In this document: piece after piece, positions 34,087 to 46,149 of the stretch
How the letters are laid out: every line of letters starts with the position of its first letter
How positions within the stretch are numbered: the first letter of the stretch is position 1
Assembly: GCF_002878395.1 (NCBI RefSeq)
Contig: NC_061120.1
Location: 92,297,349 to 92,361,348, forward strand
Direction: 5' to 3'
Source of the DNA: Capsicum annuum
Lineage: Eukaryota; Streptophyta; Magnoliopsida; Solanales; Solanaceae
Length of the DNA stretch: 64,000 nt
The notes under the pieces: generated by a model
Database searches by the model: none
Told to the model about the DNA's origin: nothing
Seen by the model: only the letters and a program-made list of their open reading frames with translations
Translations under genes and position numbers: made by a program

Positions 34087-34972
34087 TTGTACTCTTAAAT
34101 CATTTTTGACACTTAATTGATTGAATTATAAAACTTCAAATTTGACATAGGCAATAATTGCTCTTTTGGTGGTTTTCATGTCAGTGTATTTCAGGATGGC
34201 ATTGAGAGTGTTGGGTCTATCTGAAGATCGTCAAAGCCTCAATGATCAAGTCTAAAGATCCTTTCGTTAAGGTTAAAAGTGAAGCAAAAGATTAATTCAA
34301 TATTGTGTTCTTCATATAAGGTTCCTTTCAATTGATGTTTGTTATTTTGAGACTGGAATTTTGGTATGTGTAATATATAGCATGCAACTTTATGGAGTAT
34401 ATTAATCATTACATATGATTCATCTAAAATGTTGTATAAATTTTGAAAGGTTGACAGATTTATATTTTCATCCTCTTAAATCTTGGAATTACTTTGTAGA
34501 GAAGATTTAGTTGAAAAGCCACTTTGAACACTTATTTTGAGAAATAGACTCCATTTTATTTTTTATTTAAATTTTTAGGGTTTTGGATAAAGTGGTGGGG
34601 TAAGGGTTAAAGAGTTTTAAAAAAAACTTTTGTCACCCTTTATGTATTTATTAATTACTTTTTTAACCCCACTTTTTCAATAAATACCAAAAACTTTTTT
34701 CTCTCTTCTCACTCCTGTTCACAAAACCATGACTATTTCTCTTTCCTCTTTCCCCAACTTTTATTTTTCATTTTTATCTTCTCTAAAGCTCTAAGATCTT
34801 TCATCTTCCACTTTAAATAATTTCTCTTCATTTCCGAAGTAATTTGTGCTCCATATTGATGTATTTTTTTTTTGCTTTTTTTTTTTTCGATTTTAGTTTG
34901 TGGTAATTGAGTTATTTGGGAGAATTATTTTTTTTAAAAGGGGATTGATTTTACTGATTTTTTTTGTTTATA
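32811..34972. other. AT-rich DNA, with two weak exon-like pieces
   Basis: No gene model holds. 33689-33737 (IMLDKANLKFRGYQHYG) is framed by tgtttcag and gtaagt. 34195-34255 follows tatttcag and reads MALRVLGLSEDRQSLNDQV then stop. Joining them in phase gives an early stop, so at best they are remnants of a host gene or untranslated exons. A TA run lies at 34046-34083. Confidence 0.3.
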
Positions 34973-35727
34973 AGTTGGTATTTGTTTGATTGTTGATGAA
35001 TTATGGTTGTTCTTATCGATTGCATGATGAAATTTTTTTGCGAATTTAATCGGCTAATGTGCCAAGAAATTTTAATATTGTTCTGTTTATAGACCGTTCG
35101 GTTGATTAGATATTTGTTTGTTTTGGATGGAAAAAACTGAAATCCTTTTAAAAAATGGAACTTAAATTTACTGAAAATCTATGTTTTTAAGTTGATATTT
35201 GTTTGATTGTTGATGAATTATTATTGTCCTTACCGATTGTACGATAATTTTTTTTTTGTGAATTTAATCAGTTAATGTGCCAAGAAATTTGGATGTTGTT
35301 CTGTTAATAGACCGTTTGGTTGATTAGGTATTTGTTTGGTTTGGATGAAAAAAACTGAAATCTTTTTAAAAATGGAACTTGATTTTATTGAAAATTTGTG
35401 TTTTTAAGCTGATATTTGTTTGATTGTTGATGGATTATGATTGTCCTTGTCGATTACATGATGAAATTTTTTGACGAATTTAATCGTATAATGTGCCAAG
35501 AAATTCGAATGTTGTTCTGTTAATAGACCGTTCAGTTGATTAGGTATTTGTTTGGTTTGAATGAAAAAAACTAAAATCTTTTTAAAAATGGAACTTAATT
35601 TTACTGAAAATATGTGCTTTTAAGTTGATATTTGTTTGATTGTTGATGGATTATGACTGTCCTTGCCGATTGTATGATAATTTTTTTTTGAATTTCATCG
35701 GTTAGTGTGCCAGAAATCTGAACAATA
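34973..35727. repeat. 217-bp tandem repeat, about 3.5 copies
   Basis: Units begin at aagttgatatttgtttgatt near 34972, 35189, 35406 and 35624, spaced 217-218 bp. Each carries gtgccaagaaatt and ttctgttaatagaccgtt. The units are clearly diverged (several differences per 50 bp). They have no open frame. Confidence 0.92.
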
Positions 35728-35739
35728 AGAATAAGTTCA

Positions 35740-35871
35740 TTTATGATCCTAGACTTAATAGACTATAGTTGTCTTCTTCTTACCTGATTTTTTTATAGTA
35801 CTTGATATTGCTTTTTCGACGACCACCAAAATTATGCAACGGATTAAAGCTTTGGAACAAGCTAAAGAGTG
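35740..35871 (-). repeat. Direct repeat of the Mutator-like element leader (left copy)
   Basis: Matches 38268-38400 in the same orientation (agacttaatagact, cgacgaccaccgaaa/ccaaaa, ctaaagagtg). The right copy lies directly upstream of the Mutator-like transposase N-terminus, so this is probably the 5' leader of a second, otherwise missing copy. Confidence 0.65.
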
Positions 35872-36130
35872 TTTTAAATGAGAAAGAGAGACATTAATAT
35901 TGTTGAATCAAAATGAGAAAAAAATGAATAAATGAACATGGAGGAACTCAAAAAGGTCATGTCATTTATATAGTAGGGCTACCAAAAAAAAACCATTGGA
36001 AAAGGTCTAAAGAATATTTATGTATCTATAATCAAATATTAAGGTTTACTATAGAACCTATTATTGTATGCCCGAAAGAGTTGTAATTTTAAACAAGGCA
36101 CAGTTGAAGCTTCTTGAAATTGATGAAATA

Positions 36131-37643
36131 AAAAAAGATTGAAGAAATAGTAGACAATGCAAATTATTTATTATATACTGACACCGTTATTAATTTCTAC
36201 GCATGATAGATAGATTATCAATTTTTTGAGAAGTCGATTATTCACCTATTCATTGGTCTAGGATCAACTATCTGAATATATGGACAGGTTAAAATAATGA
36301 CAAAAAAGAGAAATTAAATTAAATTAAATTAAAGTATGATAATTACCACCTTTCAAATATTGTAAAATAATTTAGATACATCAATTGTGACACCAAATCA
36401 CTTTTGAACATGATCAAGTGATATTTAAGGCATGCTATAGTCGTAAACCGGTGAGATGAGACTAAAAAAGAAAGAAATAAAATAAAATAAAATAAAATAA
36501 ATAAGCACCATTCAAGCAATTCAAAACAAATAATCAAATGAGATTAGACGTTTCTAATGTGTATAAAGAAGAGTGATTATTGTGACTTATGGGTGTTCTT
36601 GAGACAAGTAGTATTTGAGAACTAGTCCTTCTCAATGCAAACGTTTGTTATGAGTAATTAATTGTTACTATCATTGCTCTTTCTTATACTCATTTGATCT
36701 AATGTTCAATTATTTTGTACTACCATATGATGATATTTAGTCACTTTTCATTGCTTGAATGATGCTAATTTATTTTTTCTATTTTATTTCTCTCCTTTTT
36801 AGTCTCGTCTTACTTTTCACTAGACTTAATTGGTCTATACATGACTGTTAATTTAGTCTAGTATAGATGCATACATTTATATATAATATATGCACGATAA
36901 CCTTATAGGTCAAGCATCAATCATCTAATTCTATTGACAAGTAAGACGAGACTAAAAAGAGGAAAAATGAAATAAAATAAATTAAAATAAATAAACATCA
37001 TTCAAGCAATGGAAAATGACTAAATATCATCATATGAGAGTATAAATAATTAAACCTTCGATCAAATAAGTATAAGGAAGAGTGATGGTAGTAACAACCA
37101 ATTACTCAGAACAAACGTCTGCATTGAGAAGGACTACTTGTTTTCAAACACTACTTGTCCCATGAACACCCACAAGTCACAACCATCACTCTTCCTTATG
37201 CTCATTAGACGCGACTAATTTTATTTGATGATATCTAGTTGTTTTGGATTGTTTGGATGGTGCTTATATATTTTATTTTATTTTATTTTATTTTATTTTA
37301 TTTCTTCCGTTTTTAGTTTCATCTCACTGATTTACGACTATAACATGCCTTAAATATCACTTGATCATGGTCAAAAGTGATTTGGTATCACAATTAATGT
37401 ATTTAAATTATTTTACAATGTTTGAAAAGTGTTAATTATCATACTTTAATTTAATTTAATTTCTCTTTTTTTGTCATTATTTTAACTTGTCCATATATTC
37501 AAATAGTTGATCCTAAACCTATGAGTAGGTGAATAATCGACTTCTCAAAAAATTGATAATCTATCTATCATGTGTAGAAATCAACAATGACATTAGTATA
37601 TAATAAATAATTCACACAGTCTAGTACTTCTTCAATCTTTTCT
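36131..37643. repeat. Long imperfect inverted repeat (foldback), arms about 690-710 bp
   Basis: Left arm 36131-36819 and right arm 36935-37643 are reverse complements of each other along their whole length, with scattered mismatches; the spacer is about 115 bp. Landmarks: attatttattatatac, tgataatctatctatcat, agttgatcct, cttgatcat, a (ATTTT)n tract, and caagcaat. Within each arm the segment with gatgagactaaaa and ttcaagcaat is itself mirrored, so the structure is a hairpin of hairpins. The outer edge of the right arm runs into the Mutator-like transposase frame. No transposase lies inside. Confidence 0.85.
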
Positions 37644-38235
37644 TACTTAAAATTACATAAACATTCTTATCCTTGAATGTTTGTCCTACAAAATGATTAG
37701 TGTCGTCCGAGAAAGAGTGGCTTCTCTGTAGTTCGAACTGCCCGTCCTTACCTCTCCCACACTCATCTTCTTCATAATCTTTACTATTATTCCATTCATC
37801 ACCACCCATGCAATCGTATTTCATTGATGTATCATCTACTGCTGGGGGTGGGGATGAGGGTAGAGGTGGGGCTGATGTGGAAACTTCTTCCCAGGACCTT
37901 CCAACAACTTTAACCTGCAATATAGGTCTGGAGTTATTAGAATCAATGGAAAGCATGTATAATTACACTTGTCTATCATTCCTTATGAATGTTGGATAGA
38001 TTTCCCCCCTCCCGTTCATCAAGTAACTAATTACCACATCGCTTTGATAACAACTCAATTCACTGCTCTCCATTACGCTTTTAACCATATCAGCATATGA
38101 ACTATTGCGACAAAGAGCAATGGACACTGTCTCCTTAGACGCAGTTTTCCAAACTCAACATTTAGGAGTCTCCTCCCATTCACCAGAAAATATACCACCA
38201 ACAACCACATAATCTATAATAGACATGATATACCT
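37621..38235 (-). pseudogene. Mutator-like (MuDR) transposase N-terminal fragment
   Basis: Read from 38235 leftwards in changing frames: VVVGGIFSGEWEE, SYADMVKSVMESSEL, IRNDRQV, then the open frame 37956-37621 (111 residues) with an acidic linker (EEDECGRGKDGQ) and FSDDTNHFVGQTFKDKN. The last block is the start of the MuDR DNA-binding domain (GQTF.DK). The fragment stops where the foldback begins; the rest of the DNA-binding, zinc and DDE domains is missing. A stop lies in the region before 37956, and the frame changes near 38050. The protein family moves Mutator-like DNA transposons. Confidence 0.65.
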
Positions 38236-38267
38236 CAATGATCGTATTTAATAGACTTGAATAGTGG

Positions 38268-38400
38268 TTTATGAGCATAGACTTAATAGACTGTAGTCGT
38301 CTTTTTTTTAGTTGCTGTCTGTACAGTACACGATCGAGCCTTTTCCGACGACCACCGAAATAATCCAACGACGTACAGCTTACAAACAACCTAAAGAGTG
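38268..38400 (-). repeat. Direct repeat of the Mutator-like element leader (right copy)
   Basis: Lies immediately upstream of the transposase N-terminus on the minus strand and matches 35740-35871 directly. Confidence 0.65.
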
Positions 38401-40209
38401 CTAGAATATTGCTATTTAGCCAAGAATCAATTTCAAAATGTGGGACATATTTTTAATATTTTTTTATGAAAATGAAAGAAAAATTGGGGCTAAAAATATG
38501 CAAAAATGGCTTAAAACAATAGAGATAATGTCACTTTCCGATAGATGCTAGAAAATTCAATGAAAAATGGTTGGAAAATTGAGAAAATGGTGGAAAAATC
38601 GGATGATTGGTAGTGGATTGATTGACAACCTTGATATTTTTTTTAATTAATTATTCAATATATATATTTTTGGATATGGACTAAAGTGTAGTTTTAAAAA
38701 AATTGAGGCTGAAATGGGTAATGGGCTAAAGTGTATATTTTGTAAGTTAAGTGCTAAGATTGCCTTTTTTTTGTGGTCCCATTAGGGTGTCTATATTCTC
38801 AATTTTAAAAACCTAGTGTCTAAATGTCAAAAAGTTTTGGAAGTGGACTTTTAGCAAACTCCCCCTACTTTGTATGCCCTTGTGGGAGGTAACAAACAAG
38901 TACCCGATGAGATATTACATTAGTTGAGTTGCACATAAACTGATTTGGACATCATCTTACTTTATTGATCTTTTTTCCTTTTTAAGAGAAAAGAATTATA
39001 TCTTCTCTGCTGGAGGAGATTGCTTAAAGATACAACAACTGTAACTCTCATTAAGGTGCTTGTTGGATGATTCAGTCAGATTTTGTATATTAGTGGTTTG
39101 ATTTATCAATTATGGACATATTAAACAAATTACCAAACTACTAAAATAATGCATGTTTTACTCCAACTTCATATTTCTTTATGATTTTTCTTTAGATATA
39201 GTGAAAAAATTAAACAAGTAAAATTGTCATCAATATTTTTTTTACCGTTGTCCTATTAATTGTAACTTTCTTTTGTACATGGTTCTCATGCATGAGTTCG
39301 AATAAGTTTCTTCAGTTCATCAGTAATATGAAAATAAAATTTTTCGATTTATACTAGCATTTCTAGAATGGTTCTATTTTCGTAGATAATTTTGTGTCTG
39401 AAAGATGGAAAAACATATTATGCTTGCATAACTATTAGAAAAACCTATAACCAAAGTTCAAATTTTCCTTCATAAAGTAGAATATGACCACAATCTTTTA
39501 AGTCTCATTTGTACTTAGAATTATTTTTTGGAGCAAAGGAAATGTAGGGTCAATACCCCTAAATTTCTTGACAACTATGTCACAATTACACTAGACAATT
39601 CTATCCTATTTAATTTGAGTTTCCTAAATCATTTACTCAAGGCATGTGAACTATACATGAATGCATATTAATATATTCAATTAAGAAGATAATTATAATG
39701 GAAGGTGAAAAGTTGATTAATTAAATTTATACATTTTTTGATCTAATAAAGAGAAAATAAAGAGAATAAAATCAAAAAAGAAAGAGAAAAAAGAAAAATA
39801 TGAACGGAGATCATAGAAAGGTGCCACATCCCTAATATTTATGGATCTTATGCAACGTAACAAATATAAATATTAAATGAGTGTTCTTTGTCAATTAAAT
39901 CCAAAGAAAATGTTAGTCTGCGTATGTTTTAGGAAAGGTGTGCTACAACTCTTACCTTTTAATGTTTATTATAGTCTCTATAAACAGAAAAATGATCTCC
40001 TTCTATGAAATACGTTAGAGTTCATATTTCACATTCCATCAAGGTTGTCGATTCTTTTTGAGGCTTGAATTCCTGTTTGGTTTATTGTCTTGATCGAGTT
40101 TGCTGCGGAATTCAATTTCTCATTTGATGTTCAAACAAAGTTATTAATAGTTAAGGTCCATTCTTACATTCTCTTTTATCCTTGCATATATCATGATGTT
40201 AAAATATTA
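38401..40209. other. AT-rich intergenic DNA, no gene
   Basis: No open frame beyond noise, no splice-consistent coding exon, and no terminal repeats recognised. Confidence 0.5.
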
Positions 40210-40458
40210 CTCCCTCCGTCCCAAATTATCCGTCCCAAAATTTTTAATTTGATTTCTCATTCTACTTATCTTTTTTCATTAATCAAGAAGAGACAATTTT
40301 TTTCCATGTTTTACCCTTTGCATTAATTACTTTTTCTTCAACTTAAAATGTAAACATCATTTAATAAGGGTACTATGGTAAACTAACTATGTTATATATT
40401 ATTTTTCTTAATCAATGTGCTATCTCAATTTGGGATGAGTAATTTGGGACGGAGAGAG
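40210..40458. mobile_element. Stowaway-like MITE (Tc1/mariner type)
   Basis: 249 bp with terminal inverted repeats CTCCCTCCGTCCCAAATTA and its near-perfect complement ending GGGACGGAGAGAG. It is flanked by TA on both sides (40208-40209 and 40459-40460). It has no coding capacity and would be mobilised in trans by a mariner transposase. Confidence 0.9.
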
Positions 40459-40735
40459 TATATCAATTCATTTAGATCCCGGAAGTCATTTAACTTTACT
40501 TTCAATTCATAAACGCATTTGTATTTTTATGTTTGCCTGCTTTTTATTTGTTTTTGAAAGATAATTACGCCTTATGATTTTTCTATTCTCAATTATAGAT
40601 GTCAATAGAGTAATATGCAAAAGGTAACTATCAAGGTTTCTTTTTTAAAAAAAAATTGATGGGTGAGTTAAATTTATTTATAGTCGACTTTTGCATATTT
40701 GAATTTCTCTAAGATGTGACCCTCTGCATAACATC

Positions 40736-40849
40736 AGAAGATAACTTGAAAGAGAAAAGTAGTCCTGGAGAGATAAAAAGAAGAATAAAGAAAGAAGATA
40801 ACTTGAAAGAGAAAAGTAGTCCTGGAGAGATACAAAGAAGAATAAAGAA
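40736..40849. repeat. 57-bp tandem duplication
   Basis: agaagataacttgaaagaga and gtagtcctggagagata occur twice, spaced 57 bp. The open frames seen here on both strands arise from this duplication. Confidence 0.92.
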
Positions 40850-41369
40850 AGATAAACAGATACTTCCTCTAATTGTCTTCTTTTATAAGTTTGTTGTATA
40901 TTTTGTTGACTTGATATTTTTTCAAATTGTATTGCCGTATTTCTCATTAGGTTTTTATTTTTTACTGTTATCTTTTATAGTTTATTGTGATTGAACTTAA
41001 GACCGAGATATACTTACGACGATGAGGTGCTTTATAAGGAAGCTGACGTGATGGGAAATTTAAAACTTTAGAGATACACCTCAATTTATTTTTTTAAGAA
41101 CGATTTTGATTCAGTCATTAAATTACTTAGCTATTTTCTCTTTAGGACTTGATCACTAAGTGATGGAAATGTAGGACACTTACCATTTGTTAGAAGTAAC
41201 TCATGAATGGGATTATCAATTGAGCTGGATGATTTTTCGAAAAGTGAAAGGCAAATAAGTTTCATTGATGTACAATATCTAAAATATTAATGAAGATTTG
41301 TAAATGATCATACATAAGTTTAATAAGGGTTGTGTTCACCACCGCGCAAAGCACGGGTAGTTTACCTAG
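40850..41369 (+). mobile_element. Helitron 3' end (5' limit unknown)
   Basis: Hairpin ccgcgc-aaa-gcacgg (41342-41356, one mismatch) is followed by gtagttta and CTAG at 41366-41369, then T. The sequence to the left is non-coding; the TC start could not be placed. Confidence 0.6.
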
Positions 41370-41476
41370 TTCATAATAACATATAAGTATTTAACAGTGT
41401 ATCATTTCCTATCAAAAATTTATCATATTAAAGCTTCATTTATGGGTCAATTTACATATTCTTTCACTTTTAATTA

Positions 41477-41595
41477 CTCCCTCCATTTAAAAAAGAATGA
41501 CCTAGTTTGACTTGGTACGAAGTTTAAGACAATAAAGAAGACTTTTGAATCTTGTGGTGTTAAATTAAAGATATGTCAAATGTACTAAAATGCCC
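41477..41595. mobile_element. Truncated Stowaway-like MITE
   Basis: Starts at TA then CTCCCTCCATTTAAAAAAGA (41477 on). It runs to about 41595 and has no matching right terminus. It fuses to the truncated Ty3 interior at aaaatgccctt. Confidence 0.6.
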
Positions 41596-41813
41596 TTCTG
41601 GGAGGCATTGTCTGTTAGCAGAATAAAGGACGAGTTAGAAGAAGAAATTCAACAGAGCTCATGATTTTTCGCACAAAATGAACAATGAAAGAAGGGAAAC
41701 TTTCCTAAAATATCTCATAGCCTCTTGTCAATAAGTGTTTGGCATGCTTTACACCCATGCACAAGACTCTACTCAACGCAACTTTCAGACACCCTAGGAT
41801 ACTTTAAATCGTA

Positions 41814-41826
41814 GGCTCTAATACCA
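41814..41826 (-). promoter_or_regulatory. Primer-binding site, initiator-Met tRNA type
   Basis: On the minus strand TGGTATTAGAGCC follows the LTR end by a few bases; one base differs from the consensus TGGTATCAGAGCC. Confidence 0.8.
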
Positions 41827-42893
41827 AGTTTTGTCACGACCTGAGGTTACCCTCTAGTAGCGACATGGTGCTTAAGGCCATAAGTGACCCCAAGTAAACC
41901 CATGATCTAGTACTTGCTGTGAGAACTAAATAAAATAGTAATAAAACAACATATGGAGAAGATAAACTGATAAAGTACTGTCAACTAGAATACTAAAATA
42001 TATAAAATGACATGTCTGAAGTATCTGATAAATATTGGAAAATAGACTGTTTGTCTGAAGGCTTCTAAAACATACAAAGTTGATAGGACAAACCCCCAAC
42101 TAACTCCAACTGACTAAACATAAAGAAATACTGAAATAACTAAAATATAATGTCACATCCTCGATGGATAAGGACTAACCACTACTGATATAGGGAATTG
42201 CTGAGTTGTCTAGGGATGGTCAAGAAATTGTGCATCCGAACCTATGTTAGAAGACCACATAGCACAAGAGAAAAGTATGCGATAAGTACTTTAATGTACT
42301 GGTATGTGAGGTAAATACTAAGTTGCATGAACATGTAAAACTAAGAATGCAAGAACAAGTAAACTGTGTATTGTAATAATCTATAAAATTGATCGATTAA
42401 ATAACTAAAAATTGGATTACTTGGTCAAAAAAACCTGAACTGATATGAACTGAGTACTGACAAAAACTATAGGAGCTATCATGTAATCAACATGCGTCAA
42501 TCTGAGCAAACCAGGGTTTAACCTATAACCCCAGTTAGAAGGGTGTCAGTACCTTACCACGAGTACTAACACATGAATGACTATGTGGATCCAAAAGGCT
42601 GATGTCTCGAAGGACTAGAGAGTCAGTCATAAATTGGTGAGTGACTCCTAAGAGAGTGTCATTCCTAAACTGGTGGGTGATATCTCATAATACTACACTG
42701 GCTATGTAGTTCTGGAACTTAGAGACTACTACTAAGGAATCAGTCCTAACTGGTGGGTGAGCCCCATCCTTAGGTTCACTCAGTGCTAAATCCTACTCCT
42801 ACTGAATGACATTGTTATTATTATTGGTCTAATATGATGTAGTACTATACTGATGAGTGCTCAACATCAACATAATATTCTAAATGTAGTAAT

Positions 42894-44280
42894 TGATGAG
42901 AGCTGATTTTCCACTCATTCTCACTAAACATATGTGCACATTACCTTATTTGAATAAATGAATGAGACATATTGGTGATACAATGCACTAATATTCACTC
43001 TTTGCAGGTATAGAGTTAAGGAGATCAAAAGATGTGGATTGGAGCTAAAAATGACATAAAGGAATAAAGAAGATTGCAGTTGAAGACCTGGACTACATCA
43101 GCCTTAGTTACCGCAACCACGGTCCTTACTTCATGGTCATAATCATTCAAGACGATCAGCACAATATGGTTGTGATACACAATCCAGTCATGGACAATCA
43201 CACGCAATCGCGGTTCAGTGGGAATATGCCCAGGGGCAAATTTGTAGAAGCACTTAGATGAATCCCAAACCATATATAAGCAAAAACCCTTTCTTCTTTA
43301 GATATTGCTTACCTCATAATTAATTTTGATTTGAGAAGAAGAAACCCTAATTGGTCAAGTGTGTAACTACTCTTGGAGGATTAATTTCTTAGTGATTTTG
43401 TGAAGAATAAATGTTTTGGATAATCCTCATTGTATATTTCTCTTAATTTTCTTCATGAGTAGCTAAGTAATTTAGTCTGGGGATTTTGTTGAACTTCCTC
43501 ATTGTATTTGCATGATTTTTAGTTGTTGACTATGGATTCCACCATTTCTTGAGCTTATTAATTGGAATTTGATGGCTGAAAACCCCAAATATCCAAATGG
43601 GTTTGATGGGTGAAAACTCCAAACTCTAGAAACCCTTTATCATCCTTGGAAGAGAGACTAAGGTGAACTTGAAGTAACCCATTACATCCTTGAAAGATGG
43701 TTATAGAGAGAAAGACTAATGGTGGACAATTGAGTCTATGGTTTACTACCTTTTGCAATCTTAGAAATAAATGTGATTGAAGTTTAAGCCATGTCAAGAG
43801 CATCATCCTAGAAATAGGGATGCTTGATTGAGGTGTTGGTTGATTACAAATCGCACACTTTTTAGGTGCTCGAAAGAGCCAATGGGTGCAATCATTGTAG
43901 TTTATTAAAAGATTGACCACAATGACTTTCGTCCTAGCCTACCCTTTGATTAATAACTAAAACTCATGTCAAACCCTCATTTACCCACTCACTTTACCTT
44001 TATGTAGACATAATCCCAAGATCACCTCTATTCTTTATCTTCAATCAAACGTGTTATATCCATGCTTTGTTAGTTGACGAACTATCTCCAAATCAAAATC
44101 CCCCCATTTTATTTTACATGCCTTGTTTATTATCATTCTGGGTAAACTTGTAGTAACTAGGACAACCATAAGAATTGAAGCCTATAATTCGCTCCTTGTG
44201 GATTCAACCCCAACTCTAGTTGGGTTGTTTGACAATGACCGCCTCACCCATTAATCATGGGAGTGGGTTTAATGTTATCA
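42894..44280 (+). repeat. 5' LTR of the Athila-like element
   Basis: 1387 bp, collinear with 50758-52102. It carries a CpG-containing block near 43100-43230 (accgcaaccacgg, caatcgcgg). The start and end are set by the target-site duplication. Confidence 0.87.
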
Positions 44281-44421
44281 AAATGGTGTCATTGTTGGGG
44301 AGTGAAATATAGATTTCACTTGTTCGATGTGATTCTTACTTAAGAATACCCAGAGTGATATCATTTACTTTATTTGTTGTTTTCAAATCATATTTTAGGT
44401 GATCAGAGTGTTGACGGAACA

Positions 44422-45941
44422 ATGAGTGATAGTACAAGCAATATGGGCCCCTTTATTGTCCCTCTAGATGATGAGGGCCAACTAAATGAAGTAGGGTAAA
44501 CAAGCGCGATCCGCATCCCACTAACTAATGGGAACAGAGTCTTCCATATGACTAGCATCATGCTTTACATGTTGCAAATGAAAGGATTGTACGGACGTCA
44601 AGTCTTGGAGGACCCAAATGTCCATTTGTAGAATTTTATGGCAGTGTGTGCACCATTTATTATAGCACACATTAGTCAAGAGTCCATTCGACTTGTCTTT
44701 TTACCGTTCTCATTAATGAGCGATGCAGTTTCATGGCTTCGCTTACTTCCACCCGAATCAATTACATCTTGGGATGAGCTTACTAAGTTTTTTCTTGATA
44801 GATATTTCACGCCATACAAAATGCTTCAAAAGCGTGAGATTGTAAATTTTCAGCAAGTAAATGGAGAACTGTTGTTTGAATCTTGGGAGTGGTTTAATGG
44901 TAAGCTTGCTCAGTGCCCAAATCATGAAGTCCTAGAGAAAATACTTCTCAAGATCTTCTACCGAGTCCTTGATCCATTAAAAAAATAGTATTAGATAATA
45001 CGGCGGGTGGTTCCCTAGTGAAGTTGCACCACCACGTGACCTTTTTATTGATTGGAGAGTGTCTAAGCAAAATTGGAGTTGGCATACTCGAGAAACCAAA
45101 GATCCCAAGATTCCTTCTACCACTTCCATGGTCGATAATGAACAAAGAAAGTAGACTAAAGAAAAATAAAAGAACATGGCAAAAATGATGACCTAACTTA
45201 AACTCTTGACAAAGCATGTTATAGGCACACCCGCGAAAGCGGTCAATGCCATGGCATTAAAATCTTATGAAGATGATGATGAGGTAAAGAAGTTGGATGA
45301 GGAAATCCGCTATTTGGCTAACTACTCGGGGGTTCCTGCCCTGCCTATCAAGGCAAGGTGAGAATCAAGGTTGGATGGACCGTGAAAGGGATAGAGATTG
45401 GAGGGATCGGGAACGTGACTATGACCATTATGTTCCTCCTCATGATCGGGCCAAAGCCAAAGAGTCAAATATCGTCGACCCTGAAAAATTTAAGACCGAG
45501 GATATGTTGGCAAGGATCTTAAGTAGAGTGGAAGGTACAGATAAAATGGTCCACGACTTGATGGGTGATTTTTCCCAACTCTCTCAAACAATGGTGTCTC
45601 ACTCCGCCTCTATTAAGCAATTGGAGACACAAGTCAGACAAATCTCCACACAATTAAATGTGAGGCCTAAAGGTGGACTTCCAAGTGACACCATTGCTAA
45701 CCCAAAGAATGACACGCAATTCCTAACAATTATCACAAGAAGTGGGAAAACACTTAATGAACCCGTTAGGGGAAACTTGAGCAAAAATTTGCCCAAAGCT
45801 ATGACCAAGGAGGTGCAGCCTCAAATAAGAGAAGCAAATGATGAAGAAGTGGTTAAAGTTGAAAAGCCACAAGATGAAGCAAGACCAATCAACCAAGTTC
45901 CTCCCCATTTCCTTAACGATTACATAAAAAAAGGAAAATGA
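44422..45941 (+). pseudogene. Athila-like gag, frameshifted
   Basis: ATG at 44422 (MSDSTSNMGPFIVPLDDEGQ), stopped at about 44497. The core lies in the open frame 44638-44988: IRLVFLPFSLMSDAVSWLRL, PPESITSWDELTKFFLDRYF, EIVNFQQVNGELLFESWE and CPNHEV, in family order. After stops near 44986 and a shift, 45297-45941 encodes the C-terminal part with RDRDWRDRERDYDHY, a helical SQTMVSHSASIKQLETQVRQ coiled-coil segment, and ITRSGKTL. No zinc knuckle is visible. The second piece stays open for 214 residues. Confidence 0.8.
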
Positions 45942-46149
45942 CAAATTGAGGAAGTTCATGTCAAAACTTAGCAACCTATCGATAAATATCCCATTGTGAT
46001 ACGTTAAGTTGATGTCCAAGAAGAAAATTGTTGAAGGTGATACTATTTAGGTCACTCATGGGTGTAGTGCTATCATGGATAGCAAGGTTGAGAAAAAGAA
46101 AGATGACCCCAAAGCATTCACTATTCCTTGCACAATTAGGATGCATAAA

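Noticed and set aside
33689..34255. Two exon-like pieces with splice-like borders
   Set aside because: Joining them in phase gives an early stop, there are no flanking coding exons, and the peptides are not recognised. Kept only as a weak note in the region entry.
34973..35727. CRISPR-like array
   Set aside because: Units are 217 bp and adjoin without short unique spacers, and the sequence is from a plant; it is a tandem repeat.
36455..37310. (AAAAT)n / (ATTTT)n tracts as separate microsatellites
   Set aside because: They are matching parts of the two arms of the foldback and are covered by that entry.
40678..40994. Two opposite open frames of about 90 residues
   Set aside because: They are produced by the 57-bp tandem duplication and have no recognisable product.
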